DNA of 64,000 bases from Nocardia alba NBRC 108234. Lineage in GTDB: Bacteria > Actinomycetota > Actinomycetes > Mycobacteriales > Mycobacteriaceae. A program made the translations under genes and the position numbers. The stretch is taken from positions 1-64,000 of the forward strand of contig NZ_BDAX01000036.1 of NCBI RefSeq assembly GCF_001612665.1, read 5' to 3'. Shown piece after piece: positions 17,459 through 25,871 of this stretch (positions are counted from its first letter, which is position 1; each line of letters begins with the position of its first letter). The notes under the pieces are model-generated. The model had not been told where the DNA came from. It saw only the letters and a program-made list of their open reading frames with translations, and searched no databases.

Positions 17459-18649
17459 GTGCCCAACCGGTCCCACTGTTCGCCCACTTCGCCCCTGGAG
17501 GCCGCCCTGTCCGCCGGAATCGGTACCCCGCTATCCCGGTTCGGCGCCGACGCGCTGGCCCCGGTCGATCTCGTCGCGCTGACCCCGGGCACGCCGGCCT
17601 TCGTCGCCGCTGTCGAACAGGTGCTGACCAGCTTCTTCGCCACCCGTCGCGAGATCGTCGAGCCGCTGGGGCCCGTCTTCCTCGACGCGGTCGAATCGCT
17701 GGGCCAGTTCGTCGTGCGCGGAGGCAAGCGCACGCGACCGGGATTCGCGTGGACCGGCTGGCTGGGGGCAGGCGGCGATCCCGCCGGGCCCGATGCCGCC
17801 GCGGTGCTGACCGCCTGTTCGGCGCTGGAATTGGTGCAGGCGTGCGCTCTCGTGCACGACGACATCATCGACTCCTCGCGCACCCGGCGCGGGTTCCCGA
17901 CCGTGCATATCGAGTTCGAGGATCGCCATGCCGCGGCGGGCTGGCCCGGCGACGGCGCCGCGTACGGCTCGGCGGTCGCGATTCTGATCGGCGATCTCGC
18001 GCTGGCCTGGGCCGATGACCTGGTGCACGAGGCCGGGTTGAGCCCGCGGGCGCTGGCCCGGTTCGCGCCGGTGTGGGCGCGGATGCGGACCGAGGTGCTC
18101 GGCGGGCAACTCCTCGACATCAACGGCGAGGCGGGCGCCGACGAATCGGTCGAGGCCGCGCTGCGGATCAACCGGTACAAGACCGCCGCGTACACGATCG
18201 AACGGCCTTTGCATCTGGGCGCGGCGCTGGCGGGCGCCGACGAGGCGCTGGTGGACGCGCTGCGGGTCTATGGAACCGATGTGGGCATCGCGTTCCAGCT
18301 GCGCGACGACCTGCTCGGCGTGTTCGGCGACCCGGCGGTGACCGGGAAGCCGTCGGGCGATGACCTGCGCGAAGGCAAGCGGACCGTGTTGATCGCCGAG
18401 GCGCTGCGCCGCGCCGATCCGGCCGCGGCCGCCCTGATCCGGACCGGCCTCGGCACGGACCTCGACGATGCCGCCGTCGACCGGCTGCGCACGGTACTCA
18501 CCGAACTGGGCGCGGTCGACGAGGTGGAGCGCCGGATCACCGAACTCACCGATACCGGACTCGCCGCGATCGCGACCAGTTCCGCGACGCCGCAGGCCAA
18601 GCAGTTGCTCCACGCCATGGCGCTGGCCGCCACTCGCCGCGCGGCCTGA
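17459..18649 (+). CDS. idsA2: Polyprenyl diphosphate synthase (GGPP synthase-like)
   Basis: A 396-aa trans-prenyltransferase that extends isoprenoid diphosphates. The first Asp-rich motif is in LVHDDIIDSS and the second in FQLRDDLLGVFGD; GGKRTRPGF and the KTAAYTIERPL block are also present. A GTG start is used; the first ~20 residues are poorly constrained and no strong ribosome site is seen, so the start could be off. Followed 13 bases later by crtI, so it likely provides GGPP for carotenoids, while gene order (metF-idsA2-mptA) matches the mycobacterial Rv2172c-Rv2174 region. Could equally be called crtE. Confidence 0.88.
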   Translation: MPNRSHCSPTSPLEAALSAGIGTPLSRFGADALAPVDLVALTPGTPAFVAAVEQVLTSFFATRREIVEPLGPVFLDAVESLGQFVVRGGKRTRPGFAWTGWLGAGGDPAGPDAAAVLTACSALELVQACALVHDDIIDSSRTRRGFPTVHIEFEDRHAAAGWPGDGAAYGSAVAILIGDLALAWADDLVHEAGLSPRALARFAPVWARMRTEVLGGQLLDINGEAGADESVEAALRINRYKTAAYTIERPLHLGAALAGADEALVDALRVYGTDVGIAFQLRDDLLGVFGDPAVTGKPSGDDLREGKRTVLIAEALRRADPAAAALIRTGLGTDLDDAAVDRLRTVLTELGAVDEVERRITELTDTGLAAIATSSATPQAKQLLHAMALAATRRAA

Positions 18650-18662
18650 TAGGAAAAGTGTT

Positions 18663-20258
18663 GTGGGACAAGCGAATCATGTCGTCGTAGTCGGAGCGGG
18701 CCTGGCCGGGCTCGCGGCCGCGCTGCACCTGCGGGGTGCGGGTCGCGAGGTGACGGTGCTGGAACGGGCCGATCACCCGGGCGGCCGGGTGGGTCGATAC
18801 CGCTTCGACGACTACGAGATCGACAGCGGCGCAACGGTTCTCACTCTTCCCGAGTTGATCGACGACGCGCTGGCCGCCGTCGGGCACACCAGGGACAGTG
18901 TCGATCTCCGCATCCACCGGCTCAGCCCCGCTTATCACGCACGCTTCGCCGACGGCAGCGACATCCGCGTCTTCGACGACGCCGACCGGATGGCCGCCGA
19001 GGTCGAAAGTACCTGTGGGCCCGCCGAAGCGCGCAACTACCGCAGACTGCGCGACTGGCTCGGTCGTGTCTACGAGGCCGAATTCGACGAATTCATGAAC
19101 GCCGATTTCGATTCGCCGCTCGATATGGTGCGCACGCCGCGCTCGCGGGCCGCGCTCGTCGCGCTGGCCGGACTCGGCGGCTTCGGCAGACTCGGACCCC
19201 GCGTGCGGTCCTATCTGCGCGACGAGCGACTGACCAGGCTGTTCACCTTCCAATCCTTGTACGCGGGCATGTCGCCGGACGACGCGCTGGCGGTCTACGG
19301 CGCGATCCCGAACATGGACACCTGCATGGGCGTCTACTTCCCCGAAGGCGGAATGCGCGCGATCACGGCGGCACTCGCCGCGGCGTTCACGGCCGCCGGT
19401 GGTCGACTGGTACTGAATGCCGAGGTCGACGGCATCGACTATCGACGCAGCGCGGGGTCCGACCGGATCTCGACCGGACGCGGCCGCCAGGCAGCGCGAC
19501 ACGCCGAAGCCGTGCGCACCGCCGACGGGCGCGCCTACCCCTGCGACGCGGTGGTCCTCACCGCCGACATCGGCTCGCTGCCGACGTTCGGCCTGCGTCA
19601 TCGTCGCGGCCTGCGCGCCTCGCCGTCGGCCGTCGTCGCCCACGGCACCATCCCCACCGAGGTCACCGCGCACTGGCCCGTGCGGGCCCATCACACCATC
19701 GAGTTCGGCGCCGCCTGGGCACAGACCTTCGCCGAGATCGCCGCGCGCGCGGGCCGCGGCAGGCTCATGAGCGATCCGTCGCTGCTGCTCACCCGGCCCG
19801 CGCTCACCGACGCCGACCAGTTCATCGACCGGGCGGGCAGACGCTTCGAACCGCTGTCGGTGCTCGCGCCCTGCCCCAATCTGACCGCCGCCCCGCTCGA
19901 CTGGGACCGACTCGCCCCGGCCTACCTGCGCGAGCTGCTCGCGGTGCTGGAACAGCGCGGCTACACCGGCATCGCCGAACATTTCGTAGTCGACCGTCTC
20001 GACACGCCCGCCACGTGGGCCGCCGCGGGCATGATCGCGGGCACGCCGTTCTCCCTCGCGCACGTATTCCGGCAAACCGGGCCGTTCCGCCCACGCAATC
20101 TGCCAAGGGGCGTGGACAACGTCGTTCTCGCAGGTTGCGGCACCACTCCGGGGGTCGGTGTGCCCACCACACTGCTGTCGGGAAAGCTGGCCGCGGCGCG
20201 AATCACCGGCAGCCGGGCACACGCCGGTACCGACCACCGGGTTAGTGTTCCCACTTGA
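18663..20258 (+). CDS. crtI: Phytoene desaturase family protein
   Basis: A 531-aa FAD enzyme. It begins (GTG, with AGGAAAA 5 bases upstream) with a Rossmann motif VVVVGAGLAGLAAALHLRGAG and VTVLERADHPGGRVG, followed by the FDDYEIDSGATVLTLPELID block of CrtI enzymes; the C-terminus has VLAGCGTTPGVGVPTTLLSGKLAAARI. CrtI adds the conjugated double bonds of phytoene to give lycopene. A longer upstream reading (from 18468) lies within idsA2. It sits between idsA2 and mptA, with crtB after mptA, so carotenoid and mannosyltransferase genes are interleaved. Confidence 0.9.
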   Translation: MGQANHVVVVGAGLAGLAAALHLRGAGREVTVLERADHPGGRVGRYRFDDYEIDSGATVLTLPELIDDALAAVGHTRDSVDLRIHRLSPAYHARFADGSDIRVFDDADRMAAEVESTCGPAEARNYRRLRDWLGRVYEAEFDEFMNADFDSPLDMVRTPRSRAALVALAGLGGFGRLGPRVRSYLRDERLTRLFTFQSLYAGMSPDDALAVYGAIPNMDTCMGVYFPEGGMRAITAALAAAFTAAGGRLVLNAEVDGIDYRRSAGSDRISTGRGRQAARHAEAVRTADGRAYPCDAVVLTADIGSLPTFGLRHRRGLRASPSAVVAHGTIPTEVTAHWPVRAHHTIEFGAAWAQTFAEIAARAGRGRLMSDPSLLLTRPALTDADQFIDRAGRRFEPLSVLAPCPNLTAAPLDWDRLAPAYLRELLAVLEQRGYTGIAEHFVVDRLDTPATWAAAGMIAGTPFSLAHVFRQTGPFRPRNLPRGVDNVVLAGCGTTPGVGVPTTLLSGKLAAARITGSRAHAGTDHRVSVPT

Positions 20259-20329
20259 AGCCGTAAACTGACGGCCGACTTATCAGCTCGCGGTTGCGAC
20301 CGCCGACCATCCGGGGGGACCGACCGAAC

Positions 20330-22021
20330 ATGCCGCCCTCCGAGACGACCGTAGGCACCATGGACAACACGCGCACACTCGAGCGCCAGCGTCACCTACC
20401 CACCGGGAGCGACCCGGGCGTCCGGACCTGGCTGCGCACCGCAGGTGAGTTCGCCAGGAGCCCCGAGGGCCATGCGGCCCTGATGGGTTTCTTCGGCGCC
20501 ATGATGATCACCTTCGGCGGCTTCGGCGCGGGAGCCGTGCGCAAGCGCGATCCGCTCCTTGAGGCGCTGCACCTGTCGTGGCTGCGGTTCGGCCACGGCT
20601 ATGTGCTGTCGACGATCGCGATCTGGATCGGCGTGCTGCTGATGATCACGGCGTGGGTACGACTCGGTCGCACCACCCTCGGCAAGGGCGACTCGATGGT
20701 CACGCTGAACGAGTTGCGCGCGATCGTCGGAATCTGGATCACGCCACTGCTGTTCGCGGCGCCGATGTTCAGCCGCGACTCCTACTCCTACCTCGCCCAG
20801 GGCGCGCTGCTGCGTGACGGTTTCGACCCCTACCAGGTGGGTCCCGTCGCCAATCCCGGTGTGCTGCTGGACAACGTGAGCCCGGTCTGGACCACCACCA
20901 CCGCGCCCTACGGCCCCGTGTTCTTGCTGATGGGCCGCGCGATCACCTCGCTCACCGGCGACAATGTCATCGCCGGAACCATCGCGCTGCGCGTGGTCAT
21001 GCTGCCCGGTCTGGCGCTGATGATGTGGGCGGTGCCGTACCTGACCAAGCACCTGGGCGGAAAGCCGACGGTCGCGCTGTGGCTCGCCGTGCTCAACCCG
21101 CTGGTGCTGGTGCACCTGATCGGTGGCGTGCACAACGAGATGCTGATGGTCGGGCTGATGTGCGCGGGCGTCGCGCTCGTGCTCGAACGTCATCATGTGG
21201 CGGGCATCGTGGTGGTCGCTATCGGCGTCGCGATCAAGGCGACGGCGGGCGTAGCGCTGCCGTTCCTGGTGTGGATCTGGATTCTGCACGAGAAGGAACG
21301 CCGAGCCGCCGAGCGTCGGGCCGCACTGGATTCCGACACCGCGCTCACCGAGGAACAGAAGCACCCCGACGCCGCCAGGCCATCGGCGGATATGCCGCAC
21401 CCGCTGTTCGTCTTCGCCAAGATCGCCGGCATCGGTGTCGGCGTGTTCGCGCTGGTGTTCGGCGCGGCGTCGGTGATCGCGGGGGTCGGCTTCGGCTGGG
21501 TCACCGCGCTGCAGGGCTCCAACAAGATCATCAACTGGCTGTCGCTGCCGACGCTGCTCGCGCACATGGTCACCTGGGTGACCCCACTCGCGTTCGACTC
21601 CGTGCTGGATGTGACCCGCCTGCTGTGCCAGATCGCCATGGTCGCGTTGCTCGTCGCGACCTGGTGGCGGTTCCGGCACAGTGAGCGCGAGGCCGTGATG
21701 GGCATCATCATCGCGTTCGTCGCGATCGTGCTGCTCTCCCCCGCCGCGCTGCCCTGGTACTACTCGTGGCCGCTCGCGCTGGCCGCCGGGTTCGCGATGT
21801 CGACCCGCACCCTGATGTGGCTGGTCGGCATCTGCACGTGGCTGATGCTGGTGTTCCAGCCCGACGGTTCGATCGGGCTCTACAACTTCTGGCACGTCGC
21901 GCTGGCGACCTTCGCCGCCGTGGTCGCGGCGCTGTCGCTGCGCACCGTCGATCCGCTGCATCTGCGTTCGGCCAGCTCGAAGGCCGCTGCCCCGGAATCG
22001 GCGCCGCCAGTTCGAGCATGA
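20330..22021 (+). CDS. mptA: Alpha-(1->6)-mannopyranosyltransferase MptA-like
   Basis: A 563-aa integral membrane glycosyltransferase (GT-C fold) that uses polyprenyl-phosphate-mannose to build the alpha-1,6-mannan core of lipomannan/lipoarabinomannan. There are many membrane helices; the extracytoplasmic motif FSRDSYSYLAQGALLRDGFDPY is diagnostic of the MptA/MptB family, and GGVHNEMLMVGLM is also conserved. The position beside idsA2 and upstream of the Rv2175c-like gene favours MptA (Rv2174) over MptB. ATG at 20330 lies 10 bases after GGGGGGAC; an upstream TTG (20294) has no ribosome site. Its stop overlaps the crtB start by 4 bases. Confidence 0.88.
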   Translation: MPPSETTVGTMDNTRTLERQRHLPTGSDPGVRTWLRTAGEFARSPEGHAALMGFFGAMMITFGGFGAGAVRKRDPLLEALHLSWLRFGHGYVLSTIAIWIGVLLMITAWVRLGRTTLGKGDSMVTLNELRAIVGIWITPLLFAAPMFSRDSYSYLAQGALLRDGFDPYQVGPVANPGVLLDNVSPVWTTTTAPYGPVFLLMGRAITSLTGDNVIAGTIALRVVMLPGLALMMWAVPYLTKHLGGKPTVALWLAVLNPLVLVHLIGGVHNEMLMVGLMCAGVALVLERHHVAGIVVVAIGVAIKATAGVALPFLVWIWILHEKERRAAERRAALDSDTALTEEQKHPDAARPSADMPHPLFVFAKIAGIGVGVFALVFGAASVIAGVGFGWVTALQGSNKIINWLSLPTLLAHMVTWVTPLAFDSVLDVTRLLCQIAMVALLVATWWRFRHSEREAVMGIIIAFVAIVLLSPAALPWYYSWPLALAAGFAMSTRTLMWLVGICTWLMLVFQPDGSIGLYNFWHVALATFAAVVAALSLRTVDPLHLRSASSKAAAPESAPPVRA

Positions 22022-23115
22022 GCCCTCGCGCGCTCCGACTCGGCATCGTGAACGTGCCCGGCCGGCCGCTGACCGGCGATCTGGACGCGGCCTACGCGAG
22101 TTGCCGACGCATCGCCGCCGAGCACGGACGCACCTACTACCTGGCCACCACGCTGCTCTCGCCGCACCGTCGACAAGCGGTACACGCGCTGTACGCGTTC
22201 GCGCGGATGGTCGATGACATCGTCGATCACGCCGACAATCCCACCCGCGTCCTCGACCCACTCGACAGCACCCGTCGCGGTCTCGCTCCAGCCCACCGCA
22301 GCACCGTCGTCGGCCGTCGCGCCCCGGCCCGGCGCACCGAAACCCCGCGTGTCCAGCGGCCCGCACCGAGCGAACCCGAGCCCGCCCAGCACCTCGACAT
22401 CGTCGAGAAGCAACTACGGCTTGCCCTCGACCACCGCGACATCGACACCACCGACACCCGCCGTCGCCAGATCATCACCGCGGCCGCGGACACCATCACC
22501 CGCTACGACATCGCGCACACCCACATCCAGACATTCCTCGACGCCATGCGCATGGATATCCCCGGTACGGCCACCCACCGCACCCGCTACGCCACGATGG
22601 GCGAGCTGCGCGAGTATATGTGGGGGTCCGCCGCGGCCATCGGCCTGCAACTGCTGCCGGTTCTGGGCACCGTAGTCCCCGTCGCCGAAGCCGAACCGGC
22701 GGCCGCCGCGCTCGGCGAAGCCTTCCAGCTCACCAATTTCCTGCGCGATGTCGCCGAAGACCTCGACCGCGACCGCGTCTACCTGCCCACCGACGAACTC
22801 CGCGCATTCGGCGTAGACGAACCCCACCTGCGCGCCTGCCATCAGCGCGGCCACACCGACGCGCCCCTGCGACGCGCGCTGGCCCACCTGATCGCCGTCA
22901 ACCGCGACATCTACCGGCGAGCAGTGCCCGGCATCGCCCTGCTCGCCCCCCGGGTCCGACCGGCGATAGCCACCGCGGCCACCCTTTACGCCGAGATCCT
23001 CGACCGCATCGAAGCAGCCGACTACCAGGTCTTCACCAGTCGCGCCACGGTCCCCCACCGGCGCCGAATCCTGGTCGCCGCCAAAGGCTTGACCACCCCC
23101 ACCGGCCGCCTCTGA
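22018..23115 (+). CDS. crtB: Phytoene synthase
   Basis: A 365-aa squalene/phytoene synthase joining two GGPP to phytoene. Both Asp-rich motifs are intact: FARMVDDIVD near residue 64 and LTNFLRDVAEDLDRDRVYLP near residue 245; also FLDAMRMD and ELREYMWGSAAAIGLQLLPVLG. Between the first motif and VEKQLRLAL lies an unusual Pro/Arg/Thr-rich stretch (residues ~80-120) that looks like an insertion or drifted loop. ATG overlaps the mptA stop by 4 bases, so the carotenoid gene is translationally coupled to the mannosyltransferase. Confidence 0.9.
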   Translation: MSPRALRLGIVNVPGRPLTGDLDAAYASCRRIAAEHGRTYYLATTLLSPHRRQAVHALYAFARMVDDIVDHADNPTRVLDPLDSTRRGLAPAHRSTVVGRRAPARRTETPRVQRPAPSEPEPAQHLDIVEKQLRLALDHRDIDTTDTRRRQIITAAADTITRYDIAHTHIQTFLDAMRMDIPGTATHRTRYATMGELREYMWGSAAAIGLQLLPVLGTVVPVAEAEPAAAALGEAFQLTNFLRDVAEDLDRDRVYLPTDELRAFGVDEPHLRACHQRGHTDAPLRRALAHLIAVNRDIYRRAVPGIALLAPRVRPAIATAATLYAEILDRIEAADYQVFTSRATVPHRRRILVAAKGLTTPTGRL

Positions 23116-23211
23116 TCGCCCGTCTCGTATCACGCAGTCGCGACCCGAAATACCGAGCACTTCGCAGGTTCCGGTGCCGCCCTGGTGAACCCGTTCGATC
23201 CGTTCCGACGA

Positions 23212-23625
23212 TCAGAAGGGTTCGGCGTGCGCGCGGCGGACCACCTCGCGGGCCAACTGCCCGTGCAGGGCGTCCACGGGGCGACCGGGCAGGGAGGGGT
23301 CCTCGGTGTAGAGCCAGCCGAGGATGTCCTCATCGGTGTACTTGGCGTCGCGCATGACGGTGATCACGCCGGGCAGCATGCGGACGATCTCGTCCTCGGC
23401 GTCGAAGAAGCGGGAGGGAATGCCTGCCACGCCGTCGCGGCGGATCGCGAGGAGCTGATGGTCACGCAGCAACTGGTGCACCGAGGTGACCGGGACGCCG
23501 AGTATGTCGGCCGCCTCGGGAAGCGAGACGATGGTTTCGGTGTCGGGCAGCACGTCGCTGCTGCAGGGGAAGGCACTCACCCGAACAACGGTAGTACGTG
23601 TCGGCGCGCAGGCATCGCCTGGCAT
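23212..23625 (-). CDS. Rv2175c-like DNA-binding protein (PknL partner)
   Basis: A 137-aa protein with an N-terminal winged helix-turn-helix: ETIVSLPEAADILGVPVTSVHQLLRDHQLLAIRRDG, then a conserved C-terminal part with GLWYTEDPSLP-like and GRPVDALHGQLAREVVRRAHAEPF segments. It resembles mycobacterial Rv2175c, which is bound and phosphorylated by PknL. The start at the second ATG (23625) keeps an N-terminus resembling that protein, including a Thr-rich segment (TRTTVV) that could be the phosphorylation site. Divergent from pknL with a 68-base gap, as in M. tuberculosis. Confidence 0.85.
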   Translation of the reverse strand: MPGDACAPTRTTVVRVSAFPCSSDVLPDTETIVSLPEAADILGVPVTSVHQLLRDHQLLAIRRDGVAGIPSRFFDAEDEIVRMLPGVITVMRDAKYTDEDILGWLYTEDPSLPGRPVDALHGQLAREVVRRAHAEPF

Positions 23626-23693
23626 GCCCACATCACCCGGTTACCATCGTGGTGGCCGCACCCGGCGGCCGGTTGAATGCCGGAGGACACCAC

Positions 23694-25619
23694 TTGATCG
23701 GCCAGATGCTGGAAGGGCGCTATCGCATCGACGCGCCGATCGCGCGCGGCGGGATGTCGATGGTCTTCCGTGGGACCGACACCCGGCTCGATCGCCCCGT
23801 GGCGATCAAGGTGATGGACCCGAAGTTCGCCGGTGACCCGCAGTTCCTCAGCCGTTTCGAGTTCGAGGCGCGCGCGGTGGCCAAGCTCAAGCATTCTTCC
23901 CTGGTCGCGGTGTACGACCAGGGCGTCGACGGCGAATACCCGTTCCTGATCATGGAGCTCGTCGAGGGCGGCACGCTGCGTGAGCTGCTGCGCGAACGTG
24001 GGCCGATGCCGCCACACGCCGTGCGGGCCGTGGCCGAGCCGGTACTGCGCGCGATCGGCACCGCCCACGACGCCGGCCTGGTCCATCGCGACGTGAAGCC
24101 GGAGAACGTGCTGATCTCCGACGCGGGTGAGGTGAAGATCGCCGACTTCGGCCTGGTCCGCGCCGTGGCCGCGGCCAATACCACCTCCGCGAGCGTCATC
24201 CTCGGCACCGCCGCCTACCTCTCCCCCGAGCAGGTCACCACCGGCACCGCCGATGCCCGCAGCGACGTGTACTCCTTCGGCGTCCTTATCTTCGAACTGC
24301 TCACCGGTCGGGTGCCGTTCACCGGCGACCACTCGCTGTCGGTGGCCTACCAGCGGGTCGAGAACGATGTGCCGGCGCCGAGCAACTTCATCGGTGGCGT
24401 GCCGCCCCAATTCGACGCGTTGGTCGCCAAGGCCACCTCCCGCGACCCCGCGCGGCGCTTCGCCGACGCCAACGAGATGGCGGCGACCCTGCAGTCGATC
24501 GCGATGGAACTGAAGCTGCCGCCCTACCGGGTACCCGCACCGCAGGATTCGGCCGAACATCTCAGCGAGAGCTACCGGACCGGCGCCGCGCATCACCCCG
24601 GCGAGCGCCCGGTGACCCCGCCTCCGGTGGCCGCGCACGCTTCCCACGCACCCGAACCGCAGCACACCAGGGTGGTGACCGCGCCGCGCCCACGCCCGCA
24701 GGAGTACCCGCCCGCCGCGAGCGCGTTCGGTGGCAACGACAATCATGCGCGCCGAACAGGTTTGGTGTGGGTGGGCATCGTCGCCACCCTGACCCTGCTG
24801 GTCGGCATCGGCGGCTGGTGGCTCGGTGTCGGCCGTTACGCCGCGGTGCCGCCGATCGCGGGCATGAGTTCCGAGCGGGCCGTCGCGGTCCTGCAGGAGG
24901 CCGGTTTCGAGACGGCATTACGGCAGAAGGCCTCCGACACGGTCCCGGTGGGCGGAGTCGTCGGATCCGACCCGTCGGCAGGCTCGCGGGTCACCAAGAG
25001 TTCCACCGTCGCGGTGCTGATCTCCAACGGCAAGCCGCGGGTGCCCGATATCAAGCCCGGCGACCAGCTCGCCGCGACCAACCAGGCGATCCGCGACGCC
25101 GGCTTGCAACCGATCGACAGCGGCGAGGCCGCCAGTACCGCGCCGAAGGGCTCACTGGCCAAGGTGGAGCCCGCACCGGGCACGATCCTGCCGATGGGCG
25201 CGCAGGTGAAGGTGTACCGCAGCAAGGGTTCTCAGCCGGTGAACGTGCCCGATGTGCGAGGCAAGACCACCGAGGAAGCGGCCAGCGCGCTGACTACCGC
25301 GGGCCTGGTCGTTCGCGAAACGCGCGTGCAGTTCGACAAGAATGTGGAAGGCGACAAAGCGGTGGCGACCGAGCCCGCCGTCGGCACCACCCTGCAATCG
25401 GGCGATACCGTGACCCTGATCGTGTCGAACGCGGTGAAGGTCCCCAACGTGATGGGTCAGACCGTGGGCAATGCCCGGTCCAAACTGCAACAGCTCGGCC
25501 TGCGGGTGGAAGTCAAGTCCCTCACCGATTCCGACAGTTCGCTGGTGATCGGCCAGGTGCCGGGTTTCGGCTCGAATGTGGAGGCAGGCAGCGTCGTCAC
25601 GCTCACCGCACTGCCTTGA
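23694..25619 (+). CDS. pknL: Serine/threonine protein kinase with four PASTA domains
   Basis: A 641-aa membrane kinase. The kinase domain spans residues ~10-275, with IARGGMSMVFRG (Gly loop), VAIKVM (catalytic Lys), VHRDVKPENVLI (catalytic Asp near 131), IADFGLVRA and AAYLSPEQ. A Pro/His-rich linker leads to one membrane helix (residues ~355-378), then four PASTA repeats to the end, which would bind muropeptides or lipid II outside. TTG start at 23694, 7 bases after GGAGG; an ATG at 23706 is too far from it. Gene context (Rv2175c-like neighbour, aroG next) identifies it as PknL; the M. tuberculosis PknL lacks PASTA repeats, while the corynebacterial one has them. Confidence 0.9.
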   Translation: MIGQMLEGRYRIDAPIARGGMSMVFRGTDTRLDRPVAIKVMDPKFAGDPQFLSRFEFEARAVAKLKHSSLVAVYDQGVDGEYPFLIMELVEGGTLRELLRERGPMPPHAVRAVAEPVLRAIGTAHDAGLVHRDVKPENVLISDAGEVKIADFGLVRAVAAANTTSASVILGTAAYLSPEQVTTGTADARSDVYSFGVLIFELLTGRVPFTGDHSLSVAYQRVENDVPAPSNFIGGVPPQFDALVAKATSRDPARRFADANEMAATLQSIAMELKLPPYRVPAPQDSAEHLSESYRTGAAHHPGERPVTPPPVAAHASHAPEPQHTRVVTAPRPRPQEYPPAASAFGGNDNHARRTGLVWVGIVATLTLLVGIGGWWLGVGRYAAVPPIAGMSSERAVAVLQEAGFETALRQKASDTVPVGGVVGSDPSAGSRVTKSSTVAVLISNGKPRVPDIKPGDQLAATNQAIRDAGLQPIDSGEAASTAPKGSLAKVEPAPGTILPMGAQVKVYRSKGSQPVNVPDVRGKTTEEAASALTTAGLVVRETRVQFDKNVEGDKAVATEPAVGTTLQSGDTVTLIVSNAVKVPNVMGQTVGNARSKLQQLGLRVEVKSLTDSDSSLVIGQVPGFGSNVEAGSVVTLTALP

Positions 25620-25725
25620 AGGGGCAAGGATCCCGAGAAGGACAAGGAAAAACCCGGCCGCGGCCCCCGCTGACCACACTGACCACCACCCCGCCGCCAA
25701 CCACACAACCAGCCCCGAACGACCC

Positions 25726-25870
25726 GACCTCGAGGAGGGTCCGCCGCGCAGCGGCGGTTCGCGGCCGTCCCGACGATCAGGTGCCGTTGCGCACGCGACG
25801 AAGGAGCAAGCAACGGCACCTGATCGTCGGGACCGCAGGGGCCGCGAACTCGAGCGCGCCAGCGCTCCAA
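25726..25870. repeat. Intergenic long-hairpin element A (pknL/aroG terminator region)
   Basis: Between convergent pknL and aroG. A perfect 24-base inverted repeat (25767-25790 with 25810-25833, arms starting GTCCCGACGATCAGG) is enclosed by an outer 7-base pair CGCGGCC (25760-25766) / GGCCGCG (25840-25846). Flanks GACCTCGAGGAGG on the left and CTCGAGCGCGCCAGCGCTCC (25848-25867) on the right recur almost unchanged in element B at 51194-51340, though the stem sequence differs. It probably works as a two-way terminator. Confidence 0.75.
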
Positions 25871-25871
25871 A

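Noticed and set aside
20330..22021. MptB instead of MptA for the mannosyltransferase
   Set aside because: The families are alike by eye, but the neighbours (idsA2, Rv2175c-like gene, pknL) match the mptA locus. A phylogeny would settle it.
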